From an uncultured Oscillospiraceae bacterium (GTDB lineage Bacteria > Bacillota > Clostridia > Oscillospirales > Oscillospiraceae), in assembly GCA_950075865.1 (NCBI GenBank), contig CATMVA010000004.1, positions 62,001-126,000 on the forward strand: DNA of 64,000 bases, in the 5' to 3' direction. Shown piece after piece: positions 32,957 to 41,684 of the stretch. The translations under genes were made by a program, and so were the position numbers. How positions within the stretch are numbered: the stretch's first letter is position 1; each line of letters opens with the position of its first letter. The notes beneath the pieces are model-generated. The model searched no databases. It was not told where the DNA came from and worked only from the letters and a program-made list of their open reading frames with translations.

Positions 32957-32985
32957 ATTATAATGGTTCCGGGGACAAATTTCAA
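32957..32985 (-). promoter_or_regulatory. Promoter of mutY
   Basis: TTGAAA (32980-32985) and a perfect TATAAT (32957-32962) on the minus strand, spacing 17. Confidence 0.75.
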
Positions 32986-33005
32986 TCTCCCGGACAGGAA
33001 AAACA

Positions 33006-33031
33006 GCGGCCCCGTGAGGACACGGGGCCGC
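33006..33031 (-). terminator. Terminator after the C39-like peptidase gene
   Basis: Eleven-base stem GCGGCCCCGTG / CACGGGGCCGC with an AGGA loop, followed on the minus strand by TGTTTTTCC. Confidence 0.9.
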
Positions 33032-33046
33032 CTGGGGTCTAATCTG

Positions 33047-33967
33047 TTATGCCGGGACGTCGGCCTGCATGGCCCAGAGGTTGCGGATCTGGGGGCTGAG
33101 CCGCTCGTAGGTCCAGGTCTTCTTGGTGTTCTCCGGGTTGTTGGGGTCCAGGATTTGGAAACCGGTGTTGTCATACCCGGTGATGACCATGTAATGGCCG
33201 CTGAAGGTGAAGTCCCCGGGACCCACGATAATAATGATGGGATGGCCGTCCCGCAGGTGGTTCTTCATGACCCCTTCACTGAGGGGGATCTCCTTGGGCA
33301 GAAGGCCCAACTGCTTGGCTCCCTCGCTCATAAGGGTCCAGGCCGTACCGTTGCCCGGCACGCAGTAGCCATTGTCGGTGGCAAATTTGGCCACCTCCAC
33401 CGGGTTCCATGTGGCGTCCCCGGTGAGACCAATGGCCACCATGGACAGGCACACCGGCCCACAGCCGGTATAGCCAATCAGACCGGAGCCGTAAGGTTCA
33501 TAGCCCCAACGCTCGTCCCACTGGATCAGGTTGGGGATCTCGCCCGCCGCGGCTTCGGCGGAAAGGTCGATGGTATGCTCCAGGTCCTTTTTCTCAGGGT
33601 AGGCCAGCACGTAATCCACCACCTGGGGGTACTTCTGGGCAAACTCCAGCATATCCCGGGGATAGGACAGGTCTTCCTCGATGTAGGCCAGCTTCTCCTC
33701 GTAGTTCAGCGCCAACAGGGGCGTTGGGGTGGGATCGGGGGTGGGCGTTGGGTCCGTGCTGGGCTGGACGCTATTCTCCGCCAGGGGGGGATCGTTCTCC
33801 AGGGGCACGCCAAAAAAGAGGCTCTTGACCCCCAGGGCCGTCAGGAAAATGACTAGGGAGACCGCCAGGAGCAGCATCATCCGCTGCTGCTGATGCCGCC
33901 GGCGACCGTAGCTGGACCGGCGGGTGGAGGGACGGTCGGCCACCCGGCTCTGTCTTTCGTATGACAT
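33047..33967 (-). CDS. Membrane-anchored C39-like papain-fold peptidase
   Basis: A 306-residue protein with a basic cytoplasmic tail, one membrane helix (about 30-50), a Thr/Pro linker (TDPTPTPDPTPTP) and an extracytoplasmic Peptidase_C39_2-type domain (about 140-300). The triad is visible as Cys in GYTGCGPVCLSM, His in FSGHYMVITG and Asp in ILDPNN. Such proteins are cell-surface peptidases or inactive binding domains; the intact triad favours activity. The ATG at 33967 follows AAAGGTGGG. It is a single-gene unit with promoter and terminator. Confidence 0.87.
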   Translation of the reverse strand: MSYERQSRVADRPSTRRSSYGRRRHQQQRMMLLLAVSLVIFLTALGVKSLFFGVPLENDPPLAENSVQPSTDPTPTPDPTPTPLLALNYEEKLAYIEEDLSYPRDMLEFAQKYPQVVDYVLAYPEKKDLEHTIDLSAEAAAGEIPNLIQWDERWGYEPYGSGLIGYTGCGPVCLSMVAIGLTGDATWNPVEVAKFATDNGYCVPGNGTAWTLMSEGAKQLGLLPKEIPLSEGVMKNHLRDGHPIIIIVGPGDFTFSGHYMVITGYDNTGFQILDPNNPENTKKTWTYERLSPQIRNLWAMQADVPA

Positions 33968-34058
33968 AAGGATCCCACCTTTTTCTATGTCTGGGATATA
34001 GCAGCCCCGCCGCTCTGCGGCCGGCGAGAGGGCTGCACATCTTTTCATCTGGTTTTTC

Positions 34059-34087
34059 AGTATAATACATCCGCGTGGAAATTGCAA
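34059..34087 (-). promoter_or_regulatory. Promoter of the C39-like peptidase gene
   Basis: TTGCAA (34082-34087) and TATACT (34059-34064) on the minus strand, spacing 17. Confidence 0.7.
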
Positions 34088-34157
34088 TTGCCTTCCGGAG
34101 AATTAATAAAATCTCAAAATTTCTGTTACATTTTTGTCATTTTTCTCTTCAACCCCC

Positions 34158-34186
34158 TTGTTTCTTTCTTGACAATGTGATATAGT
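34158..34186 (+). promoter_or_regulatory. Promoter of the LysM flavoprotein gene
   Basis: TTGTTT (34158-34163) and TATAGT (34181-34186), spacing 17. A perfect TTGACA also occurs at 34169-34174, but its best -10 lies only 15 bases on. Either would give a leader of 60-70 bases. Confidence 0.6.
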
Positions 34187-34254
34187 TGCTATGGATGGAA
34201 ACCTGTGGAAAAACTCTTCCATCCAAAAACACTTTGAGAAGGAGCATCAAGGAC

Positions 34255-37200
34255 ATGAAGAAGAAAATTCTCAGCATTTCCCTGGCCTTCGTCATGATCC
34301 TGGCCATGGCCGTACCCGCGTTCGCCAGCGAGTACACCGTCAAGGCCGGGGACTCCCTTTGGGGCATCGCCCAGCAGCAGCTGGGCAGCGGTCTCAAATG
34401 GAATGACATTTACGAGGCCAACAAGGACACCGTCAAGGATCCCAGCCTGATCTATGTGGGTCAGAAGCTGAACATCCCCGACGGCCAGACCACCGAGCCC
34501 GAGGTGACCGGCTTTGCCGGCGGCACCTTCGAGGGCCAGGGCACCGGCTACGGCGGCGCCAACCAGCCCATCACGGCCAAGGTCACCATCTCGGCTAACA
34601 AGAAGATCACCGCCATTGACGTGACCGCTCCCGGCGAGACCGCCGCTGTCGGTGGCCTGTCTGTGAAGACCTACGCCGACTCCATTGTGGCCGCCCAGTC
34701 CATCCGGGTGGATACCGTGGCCGGCGCCACCGCCACCTGCGTGGGCATCCGGCAGGCTGTCCAGAACGCCCTCAAGGCCGCCGGCCTCTCGGCCAACGAC
34801 TTGACCGCCGTTGATGTGGCCAAGACCCCTGTCACCGACATGACCGTGGATGTGGTAGTCGTGGGCGCCGGCGGCGCCGGTATGACCGCCGCCATCACCG
34901 CCGCCCAGGCCGGCAAGAACGTGGTCATCCTGGAGAAGCTGGGCATCGCCGGCGGCAACACCTCCCGGTCCACCGGAGGCATGAACGCCACCGAGACCGA
35001 GTATCAGCAGATGAACACTTTCGCCAAGGGCGAGGACGACGGCATCGCCGCTATGCTGGAGAGCGCCAAGGCATACCCTCAGCTGGCCGAGCTGGCCGCC
35101 ACTGTCCAGAAGGAGTATGACGCGTGGAAGACTGCCGGTTCTAACGGCTACTTCGACTCGGTCAGCCTGTTCATGCTGGACACCATGGTAGGCGGCAAGG
35201 GGCTTAATGACCTTGACCTGGTCAAGGTCATGGCCGAAAATTCGGCCAGTGCTATCGACTGGCTGGAGGAGGGCGTCGGCGCCGTTCTCCACGACGTGGC
35301 CTCCTTCGGCGGTGCCTCGGTCAAACGGATCCATCGGCCCGTGAACGCTGCCGGCAACTCCATCCCCGTGGGCAACTACATCGTGCCCATCCTCCTGAGA
35401 GCTTGCGAGACCAACGGCGTGAAGATCCTCTACAACACCGCCGCTACCGAGATCGTGATGGACAACGGCAAGGCCACGGGCGTCAAAACCGCCGGCGGCG
35501 CCACCATCAGCGCCAAGAGCGTGATCCTGGCTTCCGGCGGCTTCGGCGGCGACCTGAAATGGGTGGCTGAGATGCAGCCCTCTCTGGACGGATTTGTTAC
35601 CACCAACTCCCTGGGCTGCACCGGCGACGGCATCAAGATGGCTCAGAATGTGGGGGCTGCTCTGGTGGACATGGAGCAGATCCAGATCCATCCCACCGTG
35701 GAGCAGAAGACCTCCGCTCTGATCACCGAGGGCATCCGGGGTGACGGCTCCATCCTGGTCAACCAGGAGGGCGTCCGTTTCTGCAACGACACCGGTACCC
35801 GTGACGCCGTGTCGGCCGCTGAGCTAGCCCAGACCGGCGGCTATGCTTACCTGATCATCGACCAGCGGATGATGGATGGCTCCGCCACCTACCGCGGCTA
35901 CATCACCAAGGGCTTCACCGTTCAGGGCAACACCTACGCCGAGCTGGCCGCCGCCATCGGCGTCCCCGCCGACGCTTTCGAGGCCACCATGGCCAAGTGG
36001 AACGCCGCCGTGGCCGCTCAGACTGACGACGAGTTCCATCGGACCAGCTTCAAGGCCCCTCTGGATACCGCTCCCTACTATGCCATCAAAATCGCCCCGG
36101 GCGTCCACCACACCATGGGCGGCGTAAAGATCAACACCGAGGCTCAGGTCCTGAAGGCCGACGGTTCCATCATTCCCGGCCTCTTCGCCGCCGGCGAGGT
36201 CACCGGCGGCGTCCACGGCGCCAACCGTCTGGGCGGCAACGCCGTGTGCGACATTGTGGTCTTTGGCCGCATCGCCGGCCAGAATGCGGCCGACAACTGC
36301 AACGTGTACACCGGCTCCTCCGTGGGTATGCAGGGCACCGTCACCGTGGCCCTGACCGTGGAGAACGGCAAGATCATCGATGCTGAGATCACCGAGTGCC
36401 ACGAGACCGTGGGCGTGGCCGATGTGGCCATCGAGCGCATCCCCGTCCAGATCGTGGAGCATCAGACCACCACCGTGGACACCGTCACCGGTGCCACCCT
36501 GGCCTCCAACGCCATTATGCGGGCCGCCACCCAGGCTGCCCGGGCCGCCGGTCTGGACACCAACGCCCTGAAGGCCAACGCCTATCACGCTCAGCCCGGC
36601 GCTGACGAGACCTGGAACACCGAGGTCCTGGTCATCGGCGGCGGCGGTGCCGGCCTCTCTGCCGCTATCTCTGCGGCTCAGAACGGCGCCAAGGTCACCC
36701 TGATCGAGAAGGCCGCTGTTCTGGGCGGCAACTCCTTCCACGCCGGCGGCGCCTTCAACGCCGTGGACCCCGAGGGCCAGGCCTCTGTCATCATGGCCAA
36801 GGCCACCAAGGACACCCTGGACAGCTACCTGACCGTGAACAAGGATACCCCCGAGCTTCACCTGGACCTGTTCCCCGAGTGGATCCCCGTCCTGGAGGCT
36901 CTTCAGGAGGAGATCAAGGCCTTTGACGCCGTCAACGCGGGAAAGACCCCCGGCGTGGATCTGCCCGGCTTTGACTCCATCAACCTGGCCATGTGGCACA
37001 TGTACATCGGCGGTCTGCGCCAGATGAACGACGGCACCTGGACCGCTTCCGATGTCAACATGGCTCGCAGCCTGGCCTCCAACGGTCTGGACGCTTACAA
37101 GTGGCTGGGCACTCTGGGTGTGGGCGGCATCTCCTACGGCACCGGCCTGACCCGGCTCAACACCGTTCTGGGCGCCATGTGGCCCCGGACCCACGGCTAT

Positions 37201-38250
37201 GCCGCCGGCAACGGCCTGATCCAGCCCCTGAAGGCGGCTGCCGAGAAGGCCGGCGTGACCATCGTCACCGAGACCGAGGGCACCGAGCTGCTGGTCAACG
37301 CCGGCGGCAAGGTGGTGGGCGCCAAGGCTGAGAAAGCTGACGGCACCAAAATCACCATCAATACCTCCAAGGGCGTGGTCCTGGCCACCGGCGGTTATTG
37401 CGCCAACCCTGCCATGGTCAAGGAGTACGACAAGTACTGGGGTGAGAACCTTTCGGCCACCACTCTGAGCACTAACGCCGGCACCAACGAGGGTGACGGC
37501 ATCAAGATGGCCATGGCCATCGGCGCCGATACCCGGGACCTGGGCGTTTCTCAGATGATGCCCTCCTCCTCCCCCGTCAAGGGCACCATGACTGACGGCC
37601 TGTGGGCCTCCGCCGAGTCCCAGCTCTGGATCGGCGCTGACGGCAAGCGGTTCGTGGACGAGTACGCCGAGCGTGACGTGCTGGCCATCGCTTCCATGGC
37701 CCAGAAGGACGGCATCTTCTACATCATCTACGCCGGCGGCGCCGACGCCGAGGGCGTCTGCCACGGTGTCAACGGCGCCAACGATTTCCGTCTGAAGGGC
37801 GCCCTCAGCGGCGGCCACGTCTGGTACGGCTCCACCCTGGCCGAGCTGGCCGAGGCCACCAAGAAGCCCGCCGGCGGCGCTACCTCCTCCTTCACTGAGG
37901 AGCAGCTGCGCGCCGCCATTGAGAACTACAACAAGATCGTGAAGGACCAGTATGATCCCGACTTCCACAAGGGCAACATTACCGGCTACATCGATCTGGC
38001 TGCCATCGAGGCCGATCCCAATCTGGGCATCTGCATCACCCCGCGGAAGGCCTCCCTGCACCACACCATGGGCGGTGTGGTCATCAACCCCAACACTGAG
38101 GTCATCAGTGAGAGCGGCAATGTGATCCCCGGCCTGTGGGCCGCGGGCGAGGTCACCGGCGGCATCCACGCCGGCAACCGTCTGGGCGGCAACGCCGTGG
38201 CTGATATCTTCACACACGGCCGTATCGCCGGCGCCAACGCCGCGAAATAA
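34255..38250 (+). CDS. Secreted LysM flavoprotein with two tandem FMN-bind / FAD-dependent reductase units
   Basis: A 1331-residue exported protein. Signal peptide 1-24 (ends AFA) and one LysM domain (about 26-71) should hold it to peptidoglycan. Then come FMN-bind 1 (about 86-177) with predicted flavinylation Thr159 in DTVAGAT, FAD_binding_2 unit 1 (about 196-680), FMN-bind 2 (about 686-770) with Thr748 in DTVTGAT, and FAD_binding_2 unit 2 (about 790-1331). Unit 1 keeps the fumarate-reductase-type residues: His479 in QIHPT, Arg516, His618/619 in HHTMGG and Arg658 in NRLGGNA. Unit 2 keeps Arg1140, His1269/1270 and Arg1309 but has MMPSSS in place of the HPT segment. It is thus probably a two-substrate or diverged respiratory reductase of the FccA/UrdA family. 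Codon use is strongly biased, suggesting high expression. The ATG at 34255 has AAGGAG ten bases upstream. Confidence 0.92.
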   Translation: MKKKILSISLAFVMILAMAVPAFASEYTVKAGDSLWGIAQQQLGSGLKWNDIYEANKDTVKDPSLIYVGQKLNIPDGQTTEPEVTGFAGGTFEGQGTGYGGANQPITAKVTISANKKITAIDVTAPGETAAVGGLSVKTYADSIVAAQSIRVDTVAGATATCVGIRQAVQNALKAAGLSANDLTAVDVAKTPVTDMTVDVVVVGAGGAGMTAAITAAQAGKNVVILEKLGIAGGNTSRSTGGMNATETEYQQMNTFAKGEDDGIAAMLESAKAYPQLAELAATVQKEYDAWKTAGSNGYFDSVSLFMLDTMVGGKGLNDLDLVKVMAENSASAIDWLEEGVGAVLHDVASFGGASVKRIHRPVNAAGNSIPVGNYIVPILLRACETNGVKILYNTAATEIVMDNGKATGVKTAGGATISAKSVILASGGFGGDLKWVAEMQPSLDGFVTTNSLGCTGDGIKMAQNVGAALVDMEQIQIHPTVEQKTSALITEGIRGDGSILVNQEGVRFCNDTGTRDAVSAAELAQTGGYAYLIIDQRMMDGSATYRGYITKGFTVQGNTYAELAAAIGVPADAFEATMAKWNAAVAAQTDDEFHRTSFKAPLDTAPYYAIKIAPGVHHTMGGVKINTEAQVLKADGSIIPGLFAAGEVTGGVHGANRLGGNAVCDIVVFGRIAGQNAADNCNVYTGSSVGMQGTVTVALTVENGKIIDAEITECHETVGVADVAIERIPVQIVEHQTTTVDTVTGATLASNAIMRAATQAARAAGLDTNALKANAYHAQPGADETWNTEVLVIGGGGAGLSAAISAAQNGAKVTLIEKAAVLGGNSFHAGGAFNAVDPEGQASVIMAKATKDTLDSYLTVNKDTPELHLDLFPEWIPVLEALQEEIKAFDAVNAGKTPGVDLPGFDSINLAMWHMYIGGLRQMNDGTWTASDVNMARSLASNGLDAYKWLGTLGVGGISYGTGLTRLNTVLGAMWPRTHGYAAGNGLIQPLKAAAEKAGVTIVTETEGTELLVNAGGKVVGAKAEKADGTKITINTSKGVVLATGGYCANPAMVKEYDKYWGENLSATTLSTNAGTNEGDGIKMAMAIGADTRDLGVSQMMPSSSPVKGTMTDGLWASAESQLWIGADGKRFVDEYAERDVLAIASMAQKDGIFYIIYAGGADAEGVCHGVNGANDFRLKGALSGGHVWYGSTLAELAEATKKPAGGATSSFTEEQLRAAIENYNKIVKDQYDPDFHKGNITGYIDLAAIEADPNLGICITPRKASLHHTMGGVVINPNTEVISESGNVIPGLWAAGEVTGGIHAGNRLGGNAVADIFTHGRIAGANAAK

Positions 38251-38264
38251 GCTCCTTCTCAAAT

Positions 38265-38307
38265 CAAAAAAGGACTCCCGCACCGTATGGTGCGGGAGTC
38301 CTTTTTT
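38265..38307. terminator. Strong terminator after the flavoprotein gene
   Basis: Nineteen-base perfect stem (AAAAAAGGACTCCCGCACC with its complement) around a three-base loop, with T and A runs at both ends. It can also serve the convergent NYN gene. Confidence 0.95.
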
Positions 38308-38356
38308 GTGCCGGGATCGGCGCCCTCTGTCTTCCGGGAATGGAAGAAATATTTTT

Positions 38357-39115
38357 TCAATTTCCGTGGGTCTTTTTGTCCCGGACGTAGATGTGCTTGA
38401 CGCCGGGGGCGCTGGTGGGACGGGCGTCGATCTCGAACCGGTCGATGGATTTCACCAGAGTGGTCAGCTTCTCGAAACCGTAGTTCCTGGGGTCGAAGTC
38501 GGGCTGGCGGCGGGGCAGGATGTTACCCAGCTCGCCCATGAAGGCCCAGCCCTCCTCGTCCGAGGCGTCCTGGACCGAGGCGGCGATGAGGGAAACCACC
38601 TTGGCTGGGACCTGTTTCCGGGTGGAAGTGGGGACGGCCTTGCCGCTCTTCTCCTTCTCCTCGCTCTTGGTCATGTCCTTGCCCCGGAGGACCTCCACAT
38701 AGATGAACTTGTCGCAGGCCACGATGAAGGGGTTTGGAGTCTTCTTTTCCCCGATGCCATAGACCCTCTTCCCCGCCTCCCGGAGGCGGAGGGCCAGCCG
38801 GGTGAAGTCGGAGTCGCTGGACACCAGCACAAAACCGTCCACCGGCTGGGAGTAGAGAATGTCCATGGCGTCGATGATCATGGCCGAGTCGGTGGAGTTC
38901 TTCCCGGTGGTGTAACTGTACTGCTGGACCGGGATGAGGGCGTTCTCCAGCATCAGGGGCTTCCAGGAATCCATGTTGTTCATGGCCCAGTCCCCATAGA
39001 TCCGCTTGATGGTGGGGGTGCCGTACTTGACGCACTCCTCCATGATCTCCTTGATAGCGGTACGGGGGGCGTTGTCGCCGTCAATGAGAACGGCAAGGCG
39101 AAAATCCTGCTCCAT
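38357..39115 (-). CDS. NYN-domain nuclease with C-terminal OST-HTH/LOTUS domain
   Basis: A 252-residue LabA/DUF88-type protein. The NYN (PIN-like) domain covers about 1-145, with acidic metal-binding residues in LAVLIDGDNAPRTA, TDSAMIIDAMD and LVSSDSDFTRLA. A Lys/Glu-rich linker leads to an OST-HTH/LOTUS RNA-binding domain (about 170-250, FMGELGNILPRRQPDFDPRN). The combination suggests an RNA-directed nuclease whose target is unknown. The ATG at 39115 follows GGGAGGG. It is the third gene of an operon with an M55 peptidase and a nucleotidyltransferase, 13 bases after the peptidase. Confidence 0.88.
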   Translation of the reverse strand: MEQDFRLAVLIDGDNAPRTAIKEIMEECVKYGTPTIKRIYGDWAMNNMDSWKPLMLENALIPVQQYSYTTGKNSTDSAMIIDAMDILYSQPVDGFVLVSSDSDFTRLALRLREAGKRVYGIGEKKTPNPFIVACDKFIYVEVLRGKDMTKSEEKEKSGKAVPTSTRKQVPAKVVSLIAASVQDASDEEGWAFMGELGNILPRRQPDFDPRNYGFEKLTTLVKSIDRFEIDARPTSAPGVKHIYVRDKKTHGN

Positions 39116-39128
39116 AGCTGTCCCTCCC

Positions 39129-39938
39129 TTAATCACTGAGCACAAAATGGCAGAACCGGAGCATCTCGAACCAGTCGTCGCTGGAGTAGAGGACGTTCTT
39201 GTCGCTCTCCAGGACGGCGCCGGGATAGAAGCTCTTGGAATAGGCCACCTTGTGGTCCTTAAACCGGACGGTCATCTCAAAGAAGTCGGGCAGGATGACC
39301 ATGCAGTTTTTGGCGTTCTTCATGGCCCTTTTTGCCCCATCCTTAACGGCGTTCACCGCCAGATCCGGGTGCATGGAGACCACCGCGCCCCCTCTCCCCT
39401 CGTTCACCGCCACGGTGGTGATGCCGGGGATCATGCCGGAGGCGAACTCACACAGGGCCCGGTCCCCGGAGAGGAAGACCACGGGGACCCCGTAGTAGCC
39501 GGCGGTGTAGGCGTTCATCATAAACTCGTTCATCCGCGTCCCGTTGAGGATGACGTACTCGTTTTGCAGGTTCATGGTGTGGCTCAAGGGATTCCCCGGA
39601 CTGGAGGCCCCGGCGTGGTAGCCGGTAAAGAGGACGGCGCCGTAGTCCCCACTGTCGATGCCAGCCATCATGGAGAGGGGATCCCCGGTCCAGCCCCGCA
39701 TGACCCGGACCTTTTGGGGCAGGACAGCGGGGTCCAGGTTCCGGGCCGAGTCGTGGGCGTCCTTCACCAGGATCTCGGCCCCCTTATCCGCGGCCAAAAT
39801 GCCCTCGCAGGCAGCTGCCACCTCCCGTGTCATCTGGCGGCGGAAAGGCTCGTAATCACGGGGGGTGGCGCGCTCGGTCTCGGCCCAGTCGGCAATGCCG
39901 CAGGTGCCCTCGATGTCGGCGCTGATGAATACGTTCAT
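39129..39938 (-). CDS. M55-family D-aminopeptidase (DppA-like)
   Basis: A 269-residue zinc peptidase of the DppA family, which release D-amino acids from D-Ala-containing peptides. Zinc ligands are visible in SADIEGTCG (Asp and Glu near residues 8-10), KDAHDSARN (His near 62) and FTGYHAGAS (His near 107), with N-E in MNEFMMNAY. It overlaps the preceding nucleotidyltransferase gene by four bases and precedes the NYN gene. A role in recycling peptidoglycan stem peptides is likely from the family, and would fit a GlmU-like neighbour. Confidence 0.92.
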   Translation of the reverse strand: MNVFISADIEGTCGIADWAETERATPRDYEPFRRQMTREVAAACEGILAADKGAEILVKDAHDSARNLDPAVLPQKVRVMRGWTGDPLSMMAGIDSGDYGAVLFTGYHAGASSPGNPLSHTMNLQNEYVILNGTRMNEFMMNAYTAGYYGVPVVFLSGDRALCEFASGMIPGITTVAVNEGRGGAVVSMHPDLAVNAVKDGAKRAMKNAKNCMVILPDFFEMTVRFKDHKVAYSKSFYPGAVLESDKNVLYSSDDWFEMLRFCHFVLSD

Positions 39939-40687
39939 CCCTCACCCCTCCGTCTCTTGATGATCTCCTCCACCTGGCGGAGCTGCTCCACGTCGTTGAC
40001 GCCGATCATGTCTTCGGCGGTGCAGGCGGCGCATACCCCCACCTTCTCCCCCTGCTTCCGGAGCCAGGAGGGGGCGTCGGTGATGTAGTACTCCCCCTGG
40101 GCGTTGTCAGGCCGCAGGGTGGTGAGGGCCCGCCAGAGCTGGGCGGCGTCGAAAATGTAATCGCCGGTATTCAGTTCCCTGATCTTCCTCTCCTCCTCGG
40201 TGCAGTCCCGGTCCTCCACGATGCGGAGAAAGCCGCCCTCCTCATCCCGGAGGATGCGGCCATAAGGCAGGGGCTCTTCGGTGACCCCCGCCATGAGGGT
40301 GCAGGCGTTGCCCTGCTCCAGGTGCTCCCGGACCAGCTTCTCGTAGGCGCTTCTGGGCAGGAGGGGCATGTCGCCGTTGCAGATCAGGATGTGGCCCCCG
40401 AAGCCCTTAAAGGCGCTCTCGGCGCACTGGACGGCGTGGCCGGTGCCCAACTGGGGGCACTGGTAGACCTTGGGGTAGCCGGGGAAAGCGGCCGTGACCT
40501 TCTCCCCCTCGTACCCCACCACCAGGGTGATGTCCTCAGGAGGCAGGAAGGAAAGCCCCTCCAGCACATAGCTGAGCAGGGGCCGGTCGGCGGCCTCCCG
40601 CAGGACCTTGGGCAGCTCGATCCCCTCGGTGCGCAGCCGGGTGCCCTTCCCGGCGGCCAGGACGATGGCTTTTAACTGTTCAGACAT
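39935..40687 (-). CDS. GlmU-type nucleotidyltransferase, N-terminal domain only
   Basis: A 250-residue sugar-phosphate nucleotidyltransferase related to the pyrophosphorylase half of GlmU. It has LAAGKGTRL near residue 11, CPQLGTGHAVQCAE near 77, NGDMPLL near 104, LPYGRILRDE near 142 and LNTGDYIF near 172. The left-handed beta-helix acetyltransferase domain of GlmU is absent, so if it makes UDP-GlcNAc the acetyl step must be done elsewhere. It leads an operon with the M55 peptidase (four-base overlap) and the NYN nuclease. Other activated sugars are possible. Confidence 0.85.
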   Translation of the reverse strand: MSEQLKAIVLAAGKGTRLRTEGIELPKVLREAADRPLLSYVLEGLSFLPPEDITLVVGYEGEKVTAAFPGYPKVYQCPQLGTGHAVQCAESAFKGFGGHILICNGDMPLLPRSAYEKLVREHLEQGNACTLMAGVTEEPLPYGRILRDEEGGFLRIVEDRDCTEEERKIRELNTGDYIFDAAQLWRALTTLRPDNAQGEYYITDAPSWLRKQGEKVGVCAACTAEDMIGVNDVEQLRQVEEIIKRRRGEG

Positions 40688-40743
40688 GGGTATGATCCCC
40701 TTTTTTCAAAATTGAGCAGAAGGTATCTTTTCATTTCCTTTCT

Positions 40744-40771
40744 ATCATAGCACATTTCGCCCCGTTTGCAA
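40744..40771 (-). promoter_or_regulatory. Promoter of the nucleotidyltransferase operon
   Basis: TTGCAA (40766-40771) and TATGAT (40744-40749) on the minus strand, spacing 16. Confidence 0.65.
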
Positions 40772-40798
40772 ATGGGGAAAAGGGGGAAATATGGAAAA

Positions 40799-40822
40799 GA
40801 GGGCCGGGTGTCCCCGGCCCTC
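40799..40822 (-). terminator. Terminator after hpf
   Basis: GAGGGCCGGG pairs with the complementary CCCGGCCCTC around a short loop. On the minus strand it is followed by TTTTCC. Confidence 0.8.
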
Positions 40823-40839
40823 TGGAGCGCTTTTGATGC

Positions 40840-41382
40840 TCAGGTGTCGTCCTCGATGAGACCGTAGCCGCCGTTCTGCCGCTTGTAGACCACGGAGAAG
40901 GCGCCGCCGGCGTCCTCGTTTCGGAAGGCAAAGAAGGTGTGGCCCACCAGGTTCATCTGAAGGATAGCCTCCTCCACCGACATGGGCTTGATGGGGAAAC
41001 GCTTGGCGCGGACCACAGCGTACTCCTCCTCGGGCTCGTCAGGGACAAAGGAGGTCTCGTCCACCTCAGGAGCACGGACAAAGGCACCCTTCTTTAACCG
41101 CTTCTCCAGGCGGGCCTTATTCTTCCGGAGCTGCCGCTCGATATCGGCCACGGCGGCGTCGATGGAGGCAAACATGTCGGGGGTGCTCTGGGCCGAGCGG
41201 AGGATGGTCCCGCCCGCGCGAACGGTCACCTCCACATTGTTGCGGTCCTTCTCCACGCTGAACACCACCGAGGCGTCGGCCTCGCCATCGAAATAGCGGT
41301 CCAGCTTGCCCACCTTCTTCTCGGCGTACGCGTGGACGGACTTGGGCAGAGTGACCTTCTTGTCAGTAAACGAAAACTTCAT
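40840..41382 (-). CDS. hpf: Ribosome hibernation promoting factor, long form
   Basis: A 180-residue long-form HPF that dimerises 70S ribosomes into inactive 100S particles. The N-terminal S30AE/YfiA domain (about 1-100, DKKVTLPKSVHAYAEKKVGK) is joined by an acidic linker to the C-terminal dimerisation domain (about 120-180, KRFPIKPMSVEEAILQMNLVGHTFFAFRNE). The long form is the rule in Gram-positive bacteria. GAAGGAG lies upstream of the ATG. It is monocistronic, and its promoter faces away from that of the small RNA candidate. Confidence 0.96.
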   Translation of the reverse strand: MKFSFTDKKVTLPKSVHAYAEKKVGKLDRYFDGEADASVVFSVEKDRNNVEVTVRAGGTILRSAQSTPDMFASIDAAVADIERQLRKNKARLEKRLKKGAFVRAPEVDETSFVPDEPEEEYAVVRAKRFPIKPMSVEEAILQMNLVGHTFFAFRNEDAGGAFSVVYKRQNGGYGLIEDDT

Positions 41383-41431
41383 AACGTTGTCAACTCCTTC
41401 CGGGTGTATGGAGGGCTTTCCCTCTGGTTAA

Positions 41432-41460
41432 AGTATACCACAGAAGGGTGAGAATGTCAT
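41432..41460 (-). promoter_or_regulatory. Promoter of hpf
   Basis: ATGACA (41455-41460) and TATACT (41432-41437) on the minus strand, spacing 17. Confidence 0.7.
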
Positions 41461-41498
41461 CAGCTTTTAGCGAAGTTTTCTAAATGTTCAAAAAGTAG

Positions 41499-41527
41499 TT
41501 GACATTTTCTGGAAATTATGGTATAAA
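41499..41527 (+). promoter_or_regulatory. Strong promoter of the candidate small RNA
   Basis: Perfect TTGACA (41499-41504) and TATAAA (41522-41527) with a 17-base spacer on the plus strand, in a 300-base gap that has no plus-strand gene. Confidence 0.85.
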
Positions 41528-41533
41528 CAGGTT

Positions 41534-41628
41534 GTGGTCAACGGTGGGTATTACCCGCCGATACCCGTGTTCATTCCATTCTCCCCGTCCCCCGCACCGG
41601 ACGTCCCTTCTGGGACGTCCCTTTTTTT
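41534..41628 (+). ncRNA. Candidate small RNA between hpf and htrA
   Basis: From the predicted start at about 41534 to the end of the T-run at 41628 the transcript would be about 95 bases. Near the 5' end GGTGGGT and ACCCGCC can pair (41544-41560). A C-rich, unpaired middle follows. The 3' end is an intrinsic terminator: GGACGTCCC (41599-41607), TTCT loop, GGGACGTCC (41612-41620), then seven T. No ribosome site or convincing reading frame is present. It does not match 6S RNA, SRP RNA, tmRNA or RNase P by motifs I know. The unpaired C/T-rich stretch could pair with G-rich SD sites. Confidence 0.65.
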
Positions 41629-41645
41629 GCCCCTAAGGTGCAAAA

Positions 41646-41675
41646 ACACCGCGGAGCCCTGCGGACTCCGCGGTG
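41646..41675 (-). terminator. Terminator after htrA
   Basis: CACCGCGGAG and CTCCGCGGTG pair around a nine-base loop; on the minus strand GTTTTTGC follows. It ends the response regulator / kinase / protease operon. Confidence 0.88.
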
Positions 41676-41684
41676 TCCGATGTT

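Noticed and set aside
34255-38250. Naming the flavoprotein urocanate reductase or fumarate reductase
   Set aside because: Family residues are present but substrate-defining positions cannot be read with confidence, so only the superfamily role is given.
34189-38283. Two long minus-strand frames (about 500 and 819 codons) opposite the LysM flavoprotein
   Set aside because: Shadow frames produced by the strong GCC/GGC codon bias; products are His/Gly/Asp-rich repeats without domain motifs.
41534-41628. Candidate RNA considered as 6S, SRP, tmRNA or raiA-motif RNA
   Set aside because: Length and motifs do not fit: no SRP GGAA tetraloop region, no 6S central bulge architecture and far shorter than the raiA motif.
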